Assembly: GCF_900635455.1 (NCBI RefSeq)
Contig: NZ_LR134116.1
Location: 2,170,001-2,234,000, forward strand
Direction of reading: 5' to 3'
From: Yersinia intermedia
Lineage (GTDB): Bacteria > Pseudomonadota > Gammaproteobacteria > Enterobacterales > Enterobacteriaceae
DNA: 64,000 bases
Below, piece after piece: positions 61,642 through 64,000 of the stretch. The position numbers and the translations under genes were made by a program. The first letter of the stretch is position 1. Every line of letters starts with the position of its first letter. The notes beneath the pieces were generated by a model. It did not search any database and had not been told where the DNA came from. It worked only from the letters and a program-made list of their open reading frames with translations.

Positions 61642-62916
61642 ATGACCAGCAGCAACCTGATTAAACAATTGCAAGAGCGGGGCCTCGTTGCCCAGGTTAC
61701 GGATGAAGACGCGTTAGCAGAGAGACTGGCGCAAGGGCCAATTTCACTGTATTGCGGTTTCGATCCTACCGCAGACAGCTTGCATTTGGGTCATCTGGTT
61801 CCGTTGTTATGCCTGAAGCGTTTCCAACTGGCAGGGCATCGCCCCGTGGCGCTGGTCGGTGGCGCTACCGGTATGATTGGTGATCCAAGTTTCAAAGCCA
61901 GCGAACGCAAGCTGAATACTGAAGATACGGTGAACGAATGGGTTGAGAAAATCCGCCGGCAGGTTTCGCCATTCCTTGATTTTGATTGTGGTGAAAACAG
62001 TGCTATTGCGGCCAACAACTACGATTGGTTTGGTGGTATGAATGTGCTGACCTTCCTGCGGGATATTGGCAAGCACTTCTCTGTTAATCAGATGATCAAT
62101 AAAGAAGCCGTTAAACAGCGCCTCAATCGCGATGACAGCGGTATTTCGTTTACTGAGTTTTCATATAACCTGCTACAGGCTTATGACTTCGCTTGCCTGA
62201 ATAAAGCTCACGGTGTGGCTCTGCAAATCGGCGGCTCTGATCAATGGGGTAATATTACCTCGGGTATTGATTTAACACGCCGCCTCCATCAGCAGCAAGT
62301 TTATGGCCTGACCGTGCCATTAATTACCAAAGCCGACGGTACTAAATTTGGTAAAACCGAAGGTGGCGCGGTATGGCTGGATCCGAAGAAAACCAGCCCT
62401 TATAAATTCTACCAGTTCTGGATTAATACCGCAGATGCCGATGTTTATCGCTTCCTGAAATTCTTTACTTTCATGAGCATGGAAGAGATTAACGCGCTGG
62501 AAGACGAAGATAAAAATAGTGGTAAAGCGCCACGGGCGCAATACGTTCTGGCCGAAAATGTCACTGGGATGGTACATGGTGCAGAAGGCCTTGCTGCTGC
62601 AAAACGTATTACTGCCAGCTTATTCTCCGGTGATCTAAATGAGATGACCGAAGCTGACTTTGCCCAGTTGGCACAAGATGGCATGCCAACAATTGAACTG
62701 AGTCGCGATGCTGATTTACAACAGGCATTGGTTAATGCTGAGCTGGTTCCTTCTCGTGGGCAGGCGCGTACTATGATTGGTTCTAATGCTGTCGCCATTA
62801 ATGGTGAAAAGCAAGCAGACCCAGAATACACCTTTACCGATGCTGATCGTCTGTTTGGGCGCTATACCTTATTGCGTCGTGGCAAAAAACATTATTGCCT
62901 GATTAGCTGGTTGTAA
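61642..62916 (+). CDS. tyrS: Tyrosyl-tRNA synthetase
   Basis: TyrS charges tRNA-Tyr. The class I HIGH-type motif HLGHLVPL is near residue 45, the GSDQWGNI motif near 196, and the KMSKS-type loop is KFGKTEGG near 230. An S4-like RNA-binding domain occupies the last 80 residues ([18 protein letters not shown]). The ATG at 61642 is preferred, with GGAG 6 bp upstream, giving 424 residues as in E. coli. Confidence 0.97.
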   Translation: MTSSNLIKQLQERGLVAQVTDEDALAERLAQGPISLYCGFDPTADSLHLGHLVPLLCLKRFQLAGHRPVALVGGATGMIGDPSFKASERKLNTEDTVNEWVEKIRRQVSPFLDFDCGENSAIAANNYDWFGGMNVLTFLRDIGKHFSVNQMINKEAVKQRLNRDDSGISFTEFSYNLLQAYDFACLNKAHGVALQIGGSDQWGNITSGIDLTRRLHQQQVYGLTVPLITKADGTKFGKTEGGAVWLDPKKTSPYKFYQFWINTADADVYRFLKFFTFMSMEEINALEDEDKNSGKAPRAQYVLAENVTGMVHGAEGLAAAKRITASLFSGDLNEMTEADFAQLAQDGMPTIELSRDADLQQALVNAELVPSRGQARTMIGSNAVAINGEKQADPEYTFTDADRLFGRYTLLRRGKKHYCLISWL

Positions 62917-62927
62917 GAATGAAATAA

Positions 62928-62957
62928 AATAAGGGGCAGAAATGTCCCTTATTTTTT
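62928..62957 (+). terminator. Rho-independent terminator of tyrS
   Basis: The stem AATAAGGG/CCCTTATT is followed by a T-run, 12 bp after the tyrS stop. Confidence 0.85.
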
Positions 62958-63044
62958 GGCTAATGTTTTGTTAGCTGATGCTTTATTCCGGTCAGCACTG
63001 TATTACAAAGTGGGCATGGGTGCCCTTAACTTTAGGCCGTTCCA

Positions 63045-63905
63045 ATGAAAAATATACTTTCGATTCAGTCTCACGTTGTTTTTGGCCATGCGGGTAATAG
63101 TGCTGCTGAATTTCCTATGCGCCGAATGGGGGTCAATGTTTGGCCATTGAATACTGTCCAGTTTTCGAACCATACGCAATACGGTCACTGGACCGGTTGT
63201 GTGATGCCTGCCAACCATTTGACTGAGATTGTACAAGGCATTGCCGATATCGATCGGTTGAAAGATTGTGATGCGGTATTAAGCGGTTATATTGGTTCAC
63301 CTGAGCAAGGTAGCCATATTCTGGCGGCGGTTGCGCGCGTAAAACAAGCTAACCCTAATGCCTGGTATTTTTGTGATCCCGTCATGGGGCATCCAGAGAA
63401 AGGTTGTATCGTCGCTCCTGGGGTCGCTGAGTTCTTTTGTAAAGAAGCCTTACCTGCCAGCGATATCATTGCGCCGAACCTGCTTGAACTGGAGCAGCTT
63501 AGTGGTGTGCGGGTTGAAAATGTCGAACAGGCCGTTAAGGTTGCTCGTGAGCTTTGTGCGCAAGGGCCAAAAGTTGTGTTAGTGAAGCACCTAAGCCGCG
63601 CCGGGTATCATGCTGACTGCTTTGAAATGTTATTAGTTACGGCGGATGAAGCATGGCATATCAGCCGCCCGCTGGTGGACTTTGGTACCCGCCAACCGGT
63701 TGGTGTCGGTGATTTAACCAGTGGTTTATTGCTGGTAAACCTGCTGAAAGGTGAAGTACTGGATAAGGCATTGGAACATGTTACTGCCGCAGTCTATGAA
63801 GTGATGCTGAAAACGCAGGCGATGGGTGAGTATGAACTTCAGGTTGTGGCCGCTCAGGATGGAATTGTTAACCCTGTCAGTAAATTCTCTGCCATCAAGT
63901 TATAA
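63045..63905 (+). CDS. pdxY: Pyridoxal kinase PdxY
   Basis: PdxY phosphorylates pyridoxal in the B6 salvage pathway and belongs to the ribokinase-like family. [19 protein letters not shown] is at the N-terminus, [14 protein letters not shown] is central, and the anion-hole region [13 protein letters not shown] lies near residue 225. Its 286 residues match the family (287 in E. coli). Confidence 0.95.
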   Translation: MKNILSIQSHVVFGHAGNSAAEFPMRRMGVNVWPLNTVQFSNHTQYGHWTGCVMPANHLTEIVQGIADIDRLKDCDAVLSGYIGSPEQGSHILAAVARVKQANPNAWYFCDPVMGHPEKGCIVAPGVAEFFCKEALPASDIIAPNLLELEQLSGVRVENVEQAVKVARELCAQGPKVVLVKHLSRAGYHADCFEMLLVTADEAWHISRPLVDFGTRQPVGVGDLTSGLLLVNLLKGEVLDKALEHVTAAVYEVMLKTQAMGEYELQVVAAQDGIVNPVSKFSAIKL

Positions 63906-63918
63906 CCCCTGCTATACA

Positions 63919-63940
63919 GTGCCCCTTAATGCAGGGGCAC
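63919..63940. terminator. Hairpin between convergent pdxY and gstA
   Basis: The 7-bp stem GTGCCCC/GGGGCAC, with an 8-base loop, is followed by TCTAATTAATC. It lies 13 bp after the pdxY stop. Confidence 0.65.
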
Positions 63941-63958
63941 TCTAATTAATCAACTAGC

Positions 63959-64000
63959 TTATTTCTTAACGTCTTCTGCTGCTAACGCGGCTTTAACGGC
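63959..64000 (-). CDS. gstA: Glutathione S-transferase GstA, 3' end only
   Basis: The last 13 codons and the stop of a minus-strand gene run off the window edge, ending VKAALAAEDVKK. Position after pdxY and the ending fit E. coli gstA, which ends in a similar helix. The call rests mainly on gene order. Confidence 0.6.
   Translation of the reverse strand, partial: AVKAALAAEDVKK

Overview
The window is a gene-dense, 64 kb stretch of an enterobacterial chromosome, almost certainly from the genus Yersinia. The gene order runs parallel to the pdxY-tyrS-...-sodB-purR-cfa-ribE-mdtK-pykF-lpp-suf-ppsA-aroH-ydiU region of Escherichia coli, but with Yersinia features: RovA in the SlyA position, an arn operon, heme-uptake genes beside aroH, an eptA-type gene between nemR and ydhL, and several ERIC repeats. 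From memory, the ArnB sequence is not that of Y. pestis/Y. pseudotuberculosis, so a Y. enterocolitica-group or environmental Yersinia is more likely. The species cannot be fixed from the window alone. No prophage, transposase, CRISPR array or integron was seen.

Layout. 1-7616: arnBCADTEF, seven overlapping genes that add L-Ara4N to lipid A, behind a promoter with interleaved PmrA-type and PhoP-type boxes. 7760-10863: nlpC, then lplA and selO (ydiU), whose stop and start codons overlap. 10949-15286: a heme-uptake-like cluster hmuP-hmuR-hmuS-hmuT with a Fur box, but without the usual permease and ATPase genes and with changed heme-ligand residues. 15540-25788: central metabolism (aroH, ppsR, ppsA), ydiK, ydiJ and menI. 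26317-32193: the suf operon for iron-sulfur cluster assembly under a Fur box, with an ERIC-like element between sufS and sufE. 32588-38343: ldtE, lpp, pykF, three tRNA-Val(GAC) genes and mdtK. 38723-50387: ribE, cfa, punC/punR, purR, ynhF, sodB, mepH, grxD, rnt, gloA and nemA. 50471-58640: nemR, eptA, ydhL, ydhF, the ydhIJK efflux cassette, rovA and slyB. 59101-64000: anmK, mliC, pdxH, tyrS, pdxY and the 3' end of a gstA-like gene.

How the genes work together. Several units concern the envelope: arn and eptA modify lipid A, lpp/ldtE/mepH/nlpC act on murein and its attachment, and slyB/mliC are lipoproteins. Both lipid A units carry PmrA-box-like sequences. A second theme is iron and oxidative stress: suf, sodB, grxD, nemRA, gloA and the heme cluster. 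A third is gluconeogenic control: ppsA and pykF each have a Cra-like site, and ppsR lies divergent to ppsA.

The most unusual signals are the incomplete heme cluster, whose receptor and periplasmic protein have lost residues that bind heme in characterised homologues, and the ERIC family. At least four near-complete copies and several fragments sit against start codons or inside an operon. Gene identities were assigned by recognising sequences and gene order; no database search was run.
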